A model generated the notes under the pieces. The model was not told where the DNA came from and did no database searches. It saw nothing but the letters and a program-made list of their open reading frames with translations. This document shows positions 43,645 to 51,804 of a DNA stretch of 64,000 nucleotides, in pieces; position 1 is the stretch's first letter; each line of letters starts with the position of its first letter. Origin of the DNA: DATMAM01 sp035559995 (GTDB taxonomy: Bacteria; Desulfobacterota; Binatia; UBA9968). Both the position numbers and the translations under genes were made by a program. The DNA lies in assembly GCA_035559995.1 (NCBI GenBank), contig DATMAM010000051.1, forward strand, positions 62,001 to 126,000, written 5' to 3'.

Positions 43645-43669
43645 GATCGTTCCCTCTCGCTGTCGGCCG

Positions 43670-45613
43670 CTAGCTTTCGAAGCGCGCGGGAAAGCTGTGC
43701 ACGGTCCAGCCGTCGCCGGATTCTCTCATCGTCGCGCACGCGATCGTCTTTCCATCCGTTCGGACATTCACCAGGCCGTAGTGGTTCTTGGTCATGATCC
43801 GCGAGCGCCACACCGAACGGTTGCCGTAGTGAGCGCCGAAGAGCTTGTGGACGGCGCGGTAATGATACGCGGCGCGCGTTTTGGCGCCCCGTTGCCGCTC
43901 GTCCCACTGCCGGAGCAGCGGCTTTTCGCGCTCGACCGCCCGGCGCTCGATTTCCCTGGCCGTGACCGCGTCGGCCCTTTCGATGGCGCGCCGCTCCTCG
44001 GCGGTGAGGAGCGCCTTTTCCGGAATGGCGCCGAACGGGACAGCGAAAAGCGCCCCGTCCACCGTCGCCGTCGCGCCGGCCGGGTGCGCGGTGAAGCGGA
44101 TATGCGTCACCTGCCCGAGCGCCACCGAGCGTTCGATCTCGGTCATATAAACGAGCGGCGTCAAGAGCGCGTCCTTGTCGCGGTCGACCGAAACAAACCC
44201 GGTGACGGCGCTCGCCGCGACGATCTCCGGCCGCGGGTGGGCAAATCCTTCGGCGTCGCCCGACGAAATGACGGTGGCCGCGGCGCGCACGTGCTCGAGA
44301 AAGTTGTACGAGATATCCGCGCTCCCGTGGTGGCAGCCTTTGACCACGTCGCAGCTAAAAGCGCCGATGCGGTCGCCGTAGCTGCTGCGGATCCAGTCCA
44401 TGCTTTTTTTGTTGAGATCGCCCGTGAGCAGGATCCGGGCGGCGCCGTAATCGACGCGCAGGCACACGCTGTGGCCGTTGGTGTTCTGTCCGGTATCGCC
44501 GAGATCCTTCAACGCCGGCCTGCCGCCGCGATCGCGCGTGACAGGCGCGAGCACCGTGATTCTGACCTGAGGATCGTCGCTCCAGATTTGCGGCAACGGG
44601 CCGCCCGCTTGAAGAAGTTCCCGGCGGACGCCCAGCCGGGCGAAGGCGAGGTCGGGGTTTCGTCTGAGCACGTCCTTGATGAAGCTCTTCCAATCGCCAG
44701 CCAGCTCGTGCTCGGCGCCGTTGACCACGCACGCCAGCGCGTCGGCCCGATCTTCGAGAAGGCGCACGAACCAGCCGTTGTCGTTGGGTCCAAGGCCGTC
44801 TCGATGCGGCGGCTGGGCACCGGGGCGGTTCTCCCAGCGCGCCAGGCCGGGATGATAGAATTCCCGGATCTCGACGGCGATGCAGTCCAGTTCGTCGTCC
44901 TCGGCCGGGTCCACGCGCGCCAGATCCCACAGGCCGCCGTAATGATCAGAGTCGCTGTGCGAAGCAATCACGGCGTCCAACGACACCGCGTAATCCCCGT
45001 AGTCGTCGTGAAACTTCCAATCGACAAAATCGGCGGCGTTTTTGCCCGTCATCTGAAGGGCGCGCGAAAGCCCGCCGTCGATGAGCAGATGCTTGCCCGA
45101 AGGCAGGCGTAGCAGGACGCCGTCGCCCTGGCCGACATCGATGAAATAACACTCGAGCAGCGGCTCGCTCATGAGCCTCGCGGCGCTGATCGTGCCGCGC
45201 GCGCCGCGCGCCCTCACCTCGCAGCTTTCCCCCGAGCGCCTCACGATCTGGACCAGGTCGCCCCAGAGAAGCTTTACGACCTTCCCGCCGGCGCACGCAA
45301 GCTCGGCCGTATAGCCGTCGCTCCTGCCGGTCGCGCTCACATAAGCCAGCTCAACCACGTGCTCGCTGGCGACATAACCCGCGGCGCCCCGCGCCACGAC
45401 TCGGGTCCACGGTCCCGGCTGGACGCCTTCGGGAAGCTCAAGTTCATCTCGCCAGCCGAGCCACGCTAAAATTTCCGCCGCGGCGCTGGCTTCGCGCCTG
45501 AGCGGCGTCCTAAAGCTCTGCCGAAACCTGGCGCGGCTTTTGGCCGCGCGGAACTCACCCGCGGCTTCCCGCGAGGCCTCCTCCGCCCACGCGCGAATCC
45601 ATCCCTTGCGCAT
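43670..45613 (-). CDS. ComEC-like MBL-fold hydrolase with SH3-type domain
   Basis: A 647-residue protein. ECYFIDVGQGDGVLLRLPSG begins a metallo-beta-lactamase domain of the ComEC/Rec2 type. The metal motif is SHSDSDHYGGL, and GCHHGSADISYN gives the second His pair. Ahead of it, residues 65-145 (VARGAAGYVASEHVVELAYV) look like an SH3-type domain. ComEC membrane parts are absent, so it is not the competence channel. The long C-terminus (after TLTAEERRAIERAD) is helical. The start at 45613 follows GGAGGGAG; the frame stays open upstream without similarity. It may be an exported or cytosolic nuclease or phosphoesterase. Confidence 0.78.
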   Translation of the reverse strand: MRKGWIRAWAEEASREAAGEFRAAKSRARFRQSFRTPLRREASAAAEILAWLGWRDELELPEGVQPGPWTRVVARGAAGYVASEHVVELAYVSATGRSDGYTAELACAGGKVVKLLWGDLVQIVRRSGESCEVRARGARGTISAARLMSEPLLECYFIDVGQGDGVLLRLPSGKHLLIDGGLSRALQMTGKNAADFVDWKFHDDYGDYAVSLDAVIASHSDSDHYGGLWDLARVDPAEDDELDCIAVEIREFYHPGLARWENRPGAQPPHRDGLGPNDNGWFVRLLEDRADALACVVNGAEHELAGDWKSFIKDVLRRNPDLAFARLGVRRELLQAGGPLPQIWSDDPQVRITVLAPVTRDRGGRPALKDLGDTGQNTNGHSVCLRVDYGAARILLTGDLNKKSMDWIRSSYGDRIGAFSCDVVKGCHHGSADISYNFLEHVRAAATVISSGDAEGFAHPRPEIVAASAVTGFVSVDRDKDALLTPLVYMTEIERSVALGQVTHIRFTAHPAGATATVDGALFAVPFGAIPEKALLTAEERRAIERADAVTAREIERRAVEREKPLLRQWDERQRGAKTRAAYHYRAVHKLFGAHYGNRSVWRSRIMTKNHYGLVNVRTDGKTIACATMRESGDGWTVHSFPARFES

Positions 45614-45753
45614 CGCTCCCTCCACGAGCAGCGAAAACCGAAAGGATTGTACCACGGACCCTCGCGTCCCGTCTCCGGGAAACGGCGCGCCGGGAAGTCT
45701 TTCGCGCGGGCGCAAACCGGCCGCGATTGCGCCCGCCGCGCTCCGCGCTTCGC

Positions 45754-47283
45754 TCACTCACCGAGCAGCGCCGCCGGGTCCTTGATGATTTTGCCGCTGG
45801 AGGTGCGCGGGAAGGATTCGCGAATCGCGATCTTTTGCGGCACCTTGAAGTTGGCGAGGTTGGCGCGAAGAAAGCTCAGCAGCTCCTTTTCGCTCGGCGC
45901 CTGACCGGGCTTGGGAACGATCGCGGCGCCGATCACGTTGCCGCGCTTGGGGTCCGGGATCGCAAACGCAACCGCCTCCTGCACCTTCGGGTGCTCGTAG
46001 AGCGCGTTCTCGATCTCGGCCGGGTAGACGTTGAGCCCGCCCGTGATGATCATGTCGTCTTTTCGGCCCAGATGGTAATAGTAGCCGTCGCTGTCGCAGC
46101 GGCCGATATCGCCCGTGTACAGCCAGCCATCGCGAATCCGCTCCGCCGTTGCCGCCGGCAGCCGGAAATAACCCTTCATGACGTGCGGCCCGCGCGTGAT
46201 GATCTCTCCGGGCTCTCCCGGCTGGGCTTGTTGCCCCCGCTCGTTGACGATTTTGATCTCAACGTTCGGCACCGCGCGCCCGATGCTCCCCATTTTCGCC
46301 TCGGCTTGCTCGGGCTCAACGAGAGTGATCAACGGCGACGTCTCGGTAAGCCCGTAGCCCTGAATGACCTTGACATGCGGCTGCGCCCGCTTGAAGGCGC
46401 TCAGCAGCGAAAGCGGCACCGTGGTCCCCATCATCGCCGCAATCTTGAGGCTCCGCGTGTCGTGCTTCGCGAGATCCGGCACGCCGAGCAGCATCTGAAA
46501 CAGCGTCGGGACGCACTCGAAGACCGAGATGCGATGCTTCTCGATCCCTTCCAACAGCGTCACCGGGTTGAACTGATCGAAGATGACGAGCGTGAAGCCC
46601 TTGTCGGCCATGTCGTTGCACACGATCGGGCCGACGATGTGCGACATCGGCAGAATGCATCCCCTGACCGTCGTCGCCTCGGTCACCCCCATCTGCGACA
46701 TCACGAGCGGATACTGCGCCAGATTGAGATAGCTCAGCACCACCCCTTTTGGCTCGCCGGTCGTTCCCGAAGTGTAAACAATGACCGCGTCGTCGCCGGG
46801 CGCTCTCGTGACCGGCGCTGCGAGCGGCGGGCCGCCGGAGAGCCTTTTTTCGAAGCTCTCGTCTCCCTCGCCTTGAACGAGCCAGCGCCGAAGCTCCGGG
46901 AACGCGGCCAAAGCCTCTCGCAGCTCGGCCATCAACCTCGCGTGCGTGATGAGAAGCTTGAGGTCCGCGTTCCGCAGCACTCTCTGCAGCTCTTTGCCGC
47001 GCAAACGCGCGTCGAGAATGACCGTGGTGGCGCCGATCTTCTGCGTGGCGTAATAGCTGAGCGGGATCGCCAGCGAGTTCGGCAAGAGGACGCCGACCCG
47101 GTCGCTCTCGGCGACCCCTTCTCGTCTGAGATGCCCCGCCAGCGAGCTCACCTGAGCGACCAGCGCGCCGAAAGTAAGCTCGCCCTCGCGCGCGCTCAGC
47201 GCCTTTTTTTGCGCATGCCGCCGCGCGGCTTGCTCGAGCTCGGCGGCGACAAAAAATCCTACCTGACCGGAATGGTCCGCCAT
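45754..47283 (-). CDS. AMP-dependent acyl-CoA ligase
   Basis: A 509-residue member of the acyl-CoA synthetase family. The P-loop is VYTSGTTGEPKGVVLSY, the core motif GYGLTETSPL, the hinge region WLYTGDIGRCD and the catalytic lysine in RTSSGKIIKDP, so it can both adenylate and transfer to CoA. It is the last gene of the tightly overlapped operon starting with the Fe-S protein, beginning 25 bases inside the aldolase stop. It would convert a carboxylic acid, perhaps that formed from the aldolase product, to a CoA thioester. Its acid substrate cannot be told from the sequence. Confidence 0.92.
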   Translation of the reverse strand: MADHSGQVGFFVAAELEQAARRHAQKKALSAREGELTFGALVAQVSSLAGHLRREGVAESDRVGVLLPNSLAIPLSYYATQKIGATTVILDARLRGKELQRVLRNADLKLLITHARLMAELREALAAFPELRRWLVQGEGDESFEKRLSGGPPLAAPVTRAPGDDAVIVYTSGTTGEPKGVVLSYLNLAQYPLVMSQMGVTEATTVRGCILPMSHIVGPIVCNDMADKGFTLVIFDQFNPVTLLEGIEKHRISVFECVPTLFQMLLGVPDLAKHDTRSLKIAAMMGTTVPLSLLSAFKRAQPHVKVIQGYGLTETSPLITLVEPEQAEAKMGSIGRAVPNVEIKIVNERGQQAQPGEPGEIITRGPHVMKGYFRLPAATAERIRDGWLYTGDIGRCDSDGYYYHLGRKDDMIITGGLNVYPAEIENALYEHPKVQEAVAFAIPDPKRGNVIGAAIVPKPGQAPSEKELLSFLRANLANFKVPQKIAIRESFPRTSSGKIIKDPAALLGE

Positions 47284-48260
47284 AACGTAAACGCCCTGTG
47301 AAATGGTTTAAACCACTGGGCGAGCTTCCACATCTCGCCGCGCTCGAGTTTGAGCTTTCCCTGCTGCGCCGCCTGAAACGGGTCCAAGCGGCTTTGGAAA
47401 ATGGCCCGCCACCATTCTTCGCTCCCGCTGATCACGAACTCGCCTTCGCCGGACTCGCGAAAGCCCGTGATCTTGCCGTCGACAAATTCCATCGTCCAGC
47501 GGGCGCCGTCGCCGCGCGCGAGCGTGAGGCTCGTCGTGAGGCCCGTCTCGCTTCCGTGGCGCAAAAATTCCTCGTCCGCGTTCGCGCGCGCGACCATTGC
47601 GGCGATGTGCTCGCGCGAGAGCAGCACATGACCCTCCGCTCCCGAGTTCGCTTCCCGCGCGCGCGCCGGCGGCGACGCCGCCGCCGCGCCTGCCGGGTGA
47701 AGCAGCTGGCAGCGCACCGCCTCTTCGAGAAGATCGGTCAGGAGAAAGGCCTCGCGCAAGTCCTTCCCCGCGGCCACCGTTCCGTGCCCTTTGAGAATCA
47801 CGATCGGCCTGAGCTTTAGCTCGCGGACCACAGCCTCCGGCCGGGTCACCGTCGGCGTATCCTGCGCCACCACGGCGACCTCTCCGAGGGTGTACTTCTC
47901 TTCGAAACTGAGCGGCAGAAAGCTCTCGTGCGCGAGCGAGAAGACCAGCACCTCGGGCGGGTGGGCGTGGATGACCGCCTGCGCGTCGGTGTCGCGGTAG
48001 ACGGCAAGGTGGAGCGCGGTTTCGCTCGAAGGCTGCCGGCCCCTGTGCACCGGACGCCCCTCGAGGTCGACCAGAACCAGATCCTCCGGCGCGAGAAAAC
48101 CGAGCGGCGCGTGTTGCGCGGTGATGAGAACGCGCTCTTTACCCGCACGAGAGCTCAGGTTGCCGCCCCAGCCGCTCACCAGCCTGCGCTCGAACAGCCG
48201 CCGACCCCACTCGATCAGCGCGCGCTGCAAATCGTCCATGGCCGTCCGGCTACGAGCCAT
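47259..48260 (-). CDS. Class II aldolase/adducin domain fused to SCP2 sterol-carrier domain
   Basis: A 333-residue two-domain protein. Residues 1-195 are a class II aldolase of the fuculose-phosphate type. The metal ligands are E in SSETALH, H and H in AVIHAHPP, and H in ILKGHGTVAAG. Residues about 225-333 are a sterol-carrier-protein-2-like domain (WTMEFVDGKITGFRESGEG and LDPFQAAQQGKLKLERGEM). SCP2 domains bind lipids and fatty acyl chains. I know no well-described fusion of this pair. It starts within the MtnA-like gene end (11-base overlap) and runs into the CoA ligase (25-base overlap), so one polycistronic unit is likely. It would split a ketose-1-phosphate into DHAP and an aldehyde. Confidence 0.88.
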   Translation of the reverse strand: MARSRTAMDDLQRALIEWGRRLFERRLVSGWGGNLSSRAGKERVLITAQHAPLGFLAPEDLVLVDLEGRPVHRGRQPSSETALHLAVYRDTDAQAVIHAHPPEVLVFSLAHESFLPLSFEEKYTLGEVAVVAQDTPTVTRPEAVVRELKLRPIVILKGHGTVAAGKDLREAFLLTDLLEEAVRCQLLHPAGAAAASPPARAREANSGAEGHVLLSREHIAAMVARANADEEFLRHGSETGLTTSLTLARGDGARWTMEFVDGKITGFRESGEGEFVISGSEEWWRAIFQSRLDPFQAAQQGKLKLERGEMWKLAQWFKPFHRAFTLWRTIPVR

Positions 48261-49794
48261 GAAACAACCGCCACGGAACGAGATCCTGCGTCACGGGCCG
48301 AACGCGCGCGCCCGGCGGGCAGACGGGGCGCCCGAGAAAGGTGGCCGCGTCGCGATCCAAGACGCCGCCTACGCCATCGTCTGCGGCGCGGAGCTCCACG
48401 GGCACGCGGTGCGCGCGCGCCAGTAAAGCGGCGAGCAGAAAGCCGCAGATGCCCACCGGCCCCTCCTTGGTGAGCTCGGAGCAAAACAGGAGAACCCGGC
48501 GAATCTCGCCGCGAGCGAAAAAAATTCCCATCATGTTATCCGAAATGAGCACCATGGGAATCCTCGCCTCCGCGAGCCGGCGCGCGATGAGCCGCGCCCC
48601 CACCAGTCCGGGGCGCATCTCGGGAACGAGGACCGCCGCGGCGGCCTCCGCCTTGAGCACGCTCGCGAGATGCTTGTAGCCTTCGCGCAGCGGCACGCCG
48701 TACACCAGCACAAAGGAGCGGCTGGCCGCCTTGCGCGCGGGCGGTTTCTCGTCCCCGGCTTGGTATCTCCGGCGGAACTCTTCGGGCGTCAACACGCCGT
48801 CGAAGCCGACCAGCCGCGTAATCAGCGCGGCCGGGGTCACGTCGAAAGCCGGGTAGCTGGCGGCGACCCCTGCGGGCGCGATCGTTTCGCCGCGAAACGT
48901 GAAAAGCTCCTCGACGGGACGCTCTTCGATCTCCGCCTCGTCGCCGCTCGCGAGCGATCTCGGGTCCTGAACGAGCGCATAGAACGGCACGCCGTAGGCG
49001 TTGGCCGCAACGGCAAGCGGAAACGTTCCCACCTTGTTGACGATGTCGCCGTTTTGCGCCGCGCGGTCGGCGCCGACCACGATCGCGTCGACCTCGCCTT
49101 TGGCGATCACCTGGGCCGAGGCACAATCGGGAATGATCTCGACATCGACTCCCGCTCGCGCCAGCTCCCACGCCGTAAGCCGCGTCCCTTGCAGGTAAGG
49201 GCGCGTCTCGGTCGCGATCACCGACAGTTCTTTTTTCAACCGCCGGCACTGGCTCGCCACGGCGACCAGCTCGCCGCTCACGTTGCAATGCGTGAGGAGC
49301 CGGCAGCTCGGCGGCAGGAGCTCGGCGGCGAGCGCGGCTCTCCTCGCGCGCGCGCTGACGATGGCGTCGGCAAACTCGACCGCCCGAGCCGCGAGCCAGC
49401 GGGAAGCTTCGGCTTGGGGCGGCGGCGTGCCGGCCGCCGAGAAAAAGGCCGCAACCACTCCGGCAAAGTCGAACGTCGGGCGCACCCGGCGGAATCGCTC
49501 CGCCAGCTCGACGAGCGCGCTTTTGACACGATCCGGCTCGCGCTCGCCGCTTGCGCGCGCCACCATCGCCGCGGCATAGAGGAGCGTCAGCACCTGGCCG
49601 AAAGCGCGCGTCTTCATCTGCGCGACGGCGGCGATCGCTTGATCGGGCTCGCGGATCTCGATGTAGGCGATCCGGTCAGGAAGCTCGGTCTCGTCGAGGA
49701 CGACGAAATGGTCCTCGCGCCAAAGGGCGGGCACGAAAAGCGGGCTTTGCTCAAGCGGGATCGAAGCTACCCGAGAAGCCGCAGCGCCTTCCAT
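48250..49794 (-). CDS. MtnA-type methylthioribose-1-phosphate isomerase with extra C-terminal domain
   Basis: A 514-residue member of the eIF2B/MtnA family. The catalytic Cys is in LLTHCNVSG and the Asp in GADRAAQNGDIVNKVGT, both needed to turn an aldose-1-phosphate into the ketose-1-phosphate. GVPFYALVQDPRS follows. Typical MtnA ends near 350-370 residues; here a further 150 or so residues (FVLVYGVPLREGYKH onwards, with DNMMGIFFARG and TKEGPVGICG) form another Rossmann-like alpha/beta segment that looks like a second eIF2B-type half. Its start overlaps the phosphorylase gene by 28 bases. Together with the neighbours it fits a nucleoside salvage route. Confidence 0.88.
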   Translation of the reverse strand: MEGAAASRVASIPLEQSPLFVPALWREDHFVVLDETELPDRIAYIEIREPDQAIAAVAQMKTRAFGQVLTLLYAAAMVARASGEREPDRVKSALVELAERFRRVRPTFDFAGVVAAFFSAAGTPPPQAEASRWLAARAVEFADAIVSARARRAALAAELLPPSCRLLTHCNVSGELVAVASQCRRLKKELSVIATETRPYLQGTRLTAWELARAGVDVEIIPDCASAQVIAKGEVDAIVVGADRAAQNGDIVNKVGTFPLAVAANAYGVPFYALVQDPRSLASGDEAEIEERPVEELFTFRGETIAPAGVAASYPAFDVTPAALITRLVGFDGVLTPEEFRRRYQAGDEKPPARKAASRSFVLVYGVPLREGYKHLASVLKAEAAAAVLVPEMRPGLVGARLIARRLAEARIPMVLISDNMMGIFFARGEIRRVLLFCSELTKEGPVGICGFLLAALLARAHRVPVELRAADDGVGGVLDRDAATFLGRPVCPPGARVRPVTQDLVPWRLFHGS

Positions 49795-50504
49795 GCCACC
49801 TCGATCATTTTTTCTTCGGCCGCGAGGAACCGCGGATGGCGAAATCCCATTTTGCCGCTAAAGCACTCGTCGGAGACCGCCAGAATGGCGCCGGCCCTTT
49901 TGCCGCGCACCTGCGCGACGGTCAAAAACGCCGACGTCACCATATCGATGCCGGAAATTCCCTGCTGTTCCAGCTCGCCGATGAGCTCGGGCGTCTCCTG
50001 GAACAGAGCATCCGTTGTGTAGACCCAGCCGAGATGATAGCGGGCCTTGAGAGACTTTGCGGCCTCGACCAGCGCGCGGACCATTTCCGGATGCGCGAGC
50101 GTGGAGAAGTTCTGCGGCACGTAGTACGGGCTGGTCCCCTCGCCGCGCCGCGCGCCCGTCACGATGATGAGATCGCCGATTTTGATTTTTTTCTGGATCG
50201 CGCCGCAGCTACCCACCCGCAGCAGCCGCTCGACACCGCCGGCGCACAGGATCTCCGTCGTGATCGCCGTGTCGGCCGCGTAGCGGCCGCCGTTGCCGAC
50301 CGAAACCATCTTGCCGTCGAAGCGGCCGGTGTACATCTCATAATCCAGAAAAGTAAATGCCCTGGACGGGCTCTCGAGCTGCTTGAGAAGGGCGCGGCTT
50401 CGCTCCTTGGGTCCGGGAACGAGCGCGCAAGAGCCGAGCGACCCCTGCCTGATCTTCAACAGGGAGAGCATTTTTTCCGGCGTGAAGTGAGGCTCCTTGA
50501 GCAT
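49767..50504 (-). CDS. Nucleoside phosphorylase, PNP/UDP family
   Basis: A 245-residue enzyme. CALVPGPKERSRALL and MYTGRFDGKMVSVGNGGRYAADTAI are the phosphate-side segments, and RVGSCGAIQKKIKIGDLIIVTGA is the central strand of the PNP/uridine phosphorylase fold. The ribose-contact region, usually EMES in uridine phosphorylases, reads GIDMVTSAFLT, so the Glu that contacts the ribose hydroxyls is Val. The late SD pair (VSDEC) is kept. It could cleave methylthioadenosine, deoxyadenosine or an unusual nucleoside. It begins 6 bases after the Fe-S protein stop and overlaps the isomerase gene. Confidence 0.85.
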   Translation of the reverse strand: MLKEPHFTPEKMLSLLKIRQGSLGSCALVPGPKERSRALLKQLESPSRAFTFLDYEMYTGRFDGKMVSVGNGGRYAADTAITTEILCAGGVERLLRVGSCGAIQKKIKIGDLIIVTGARRGEGTSPYYVPQNFSTLAHPEMVRALVEAAKSLKARYHLGWVYTTDALFQETPELIGELEQQGISGIDMVTSAFLTVAQVRGKRAGAILAVSDECFSGKMGFRHPRFLAAEEKMIEVAWKALRLLG

Positions 50505-50510
50505 GAGCGG

Positions 50511-51734
50511 TCAGAGCGCCTGCCAAACAAACTCCAGAAGATCCTGCGTTTGAGGACCCGCCACCGGCGCGCGGCTGAAGTTCCGCAGGCAGACGGCGCT
50601 CGTGGTAAGCAAAAGCTCGGCCCCTGTGTCGCTCGCCTCCTTCAGCCGATCTTTCGCATTCCACTCCGCCAGCTCGGGAAAAGCCTCCGGCACCCCGCCG
50701 CCGCCGCCGCAGCACCACGACCAGCGCTTGTGGCGCGGCATTTCCACAACCTCGAGCGCGGGGATGGCTTTGAGCACTTGCCTGGGCGCGTCGTAGACGC
50801 CGCAGCCGCGCCCGAGATGGCAGGGATCGTGATAGGTGACTTTGAGCGGCACCGGCTTGCTAAACCGCAAGCGCTTCTCCCCGATCAGCTTGGCCGCGTA
50901 CTCGACGCCGTGCATGAGCTCGATACCCGCGATCGCGTTTTTGCGGTAGCCGCGCCAGATCCTGAGGCAGCTGCCGCACGCGGTCACGATTCTTTTCACG
51001 CCTCCCGCCGCGACCAGCCCGAGATTTTTTTCTTCGAGCCGGCGGTACTCGGCGCGAAAGCCGAGGTCCTTGGCGTAAAGCCCGCAGCATGCCTCCTCTT
51101 CTCCCAGGATCGCGAAATCTTCGCCCGCGCGCTGCATGAGCTTGGCGAGCGCAACCGCCGCCGGAGCACCGCTAGGCTGATTCGCGGAGCAACCGGCAAA
51201 GAGCAGGGTTGCAGCGCCGCCGCCGTTCAACCGGCGCAGCCCAAGCCCCTCGGCCCAACGCGCGCGCGCGCCGGCCGGCTCCCCCCACGGATGATCGTCG
51301 CGCCGGAGCGCTTCCAACAACGGGCGATGAGCCTCAAGCGGTCCTTCCCTTTCGGTGATCTCCTCTCGCACCGCGACCGCAATGTCCCAGGGCCCGGCGC
51401 CGTCATTTCGCACCCCGCAGATTTCCTGGCACATGAGGCAGGTCGTGCACGTGTAAACGACCTCTTTGAGCTCGGGCGTGATCCCGTCGAGCCCGTGATA
51501 GAGTCGCTGCGCCATGAGCCAGCGCGACTTCGGCGTAAAGCGCTGGAAGCGATAGAACTCGTACGGCGGGCATTTGCTTTTAAATCCGGGCTCGTCTTCC
51601 ATCGGATTGGCCGGACCATGGCCGTAGCAGGAGCCGCAGAGAACGCATCCGGAACCGCGCTCGTCGAGATCTTTGGCGTAAAGCCATTTTTTCACGCGCT
51701 CCAGACCAGCCGAGCCCTTTGCGTCTTTTTCCAT
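50511..51734 (-). CDS. Two-cluster Fe-S oxidoreductase with two CCG domains (GlcF/HdrD type)
   Basis: A 407-residue protein. Two 4Fe-4S ferredoxin motifs appear early: CVLCGSC with a following Cys in KSKCPP, and CTTCLMCQEIC. Two CCG domains follow, with FAGCSANQ, EEACCGLYAKD and TACGSC in the first, and YHDPCHLGRG, WSWCCGGGGG and TTSAVCLRN in the second. Such proteins pass electrons between flavin or quinone partners and thiol or lactate/glycolate-type dehydrogenases. It starts the operon, with a promoter and GTTTAAAC site just upstream. No flavin subunit is adjacent, so the partner is unknown. Confidence 0.88.
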   Translation of the reverse strand: MEKDAKGSAGLERVKKWLYAKDLDERGSGCVLCGSCYGHGPANPMEDEPGFKSKCPPYEFYRFQRFTPKSRWLMAQRLYHGLDGITPELKEVVYTCTTCLMCQEICGVRNDGAGPWDIAVAVREEITEREGPLEAHRPLLEALRRDDHPWGEPAGARARWAEGLGLRRLNGGGAATLLFAGCSANQPSGAPAAVALAKLMQRAGEDFAILGEEEACCGLYAKDLGFRAEYRRLEEKNLGLVAAGGVKRIVTACGSCLRIWRGYRKNAIAGIELMHGVEYAAKLIGEKRLRFSKPVPLKVTYHDPCHLGRGCGVYDAPRQVLKAIPALEVVEMPRHKRWSWCCGGGGGVPEAFPELAEWNAKDRLKEASDTGAELLLTTSAVCLRNFSRAPVAGPQTQDLLEFVWQAL

Positions 51735-51759
51735 TGAATCGGGCGGGAAAAAAGTTGAC

Positions 51760-51794
51760 GTTTAAACCTTATAATCGCGAATGAATTCTGTCAA
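51760..51794 (-). promoter_or_regulatory. Promoter and GTTTAAAC operator of the Fe-S/nucleoside operon
   Basis: On the minus strand TTGACA (51789-51794), a 15-base spacer and TATAAG (51768-51773), then GTTTAAAC (51760-51767) near the expected start of transcription. The 12-mer TAAGGTTTAAAC (51760-51771) also occurs in the SDR promoter. The spacer is shorter than ideal. Confidence 0.5.
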
Positions 51795-51804
51795 TGAGAA
51801 GCGG

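Noticed and set aside
43583..47301. Plus-strand frames of 509 and 524 residues opposite the MBL protein and CoA ligase
   Set aside because: Both are antisense to genes with complete catalytic motifs. They show Arg/His/Asp-rich composition typical of shadow frames.
47305..47314. GGTTTAAACC, similar to the MarR-linked operator
   Set aside because: It lies inside the aldolase gene where it encodes the Trp-Phe-Lys-Pro stretch, so it is explained by coding.
51755..51775. Plus-strand TTGACG and TATAAT read as a promoter
   Set aside because: The hexamers are only 9 bases apart, too close for a sigma70 promoter. The minus-strand reading fits better.
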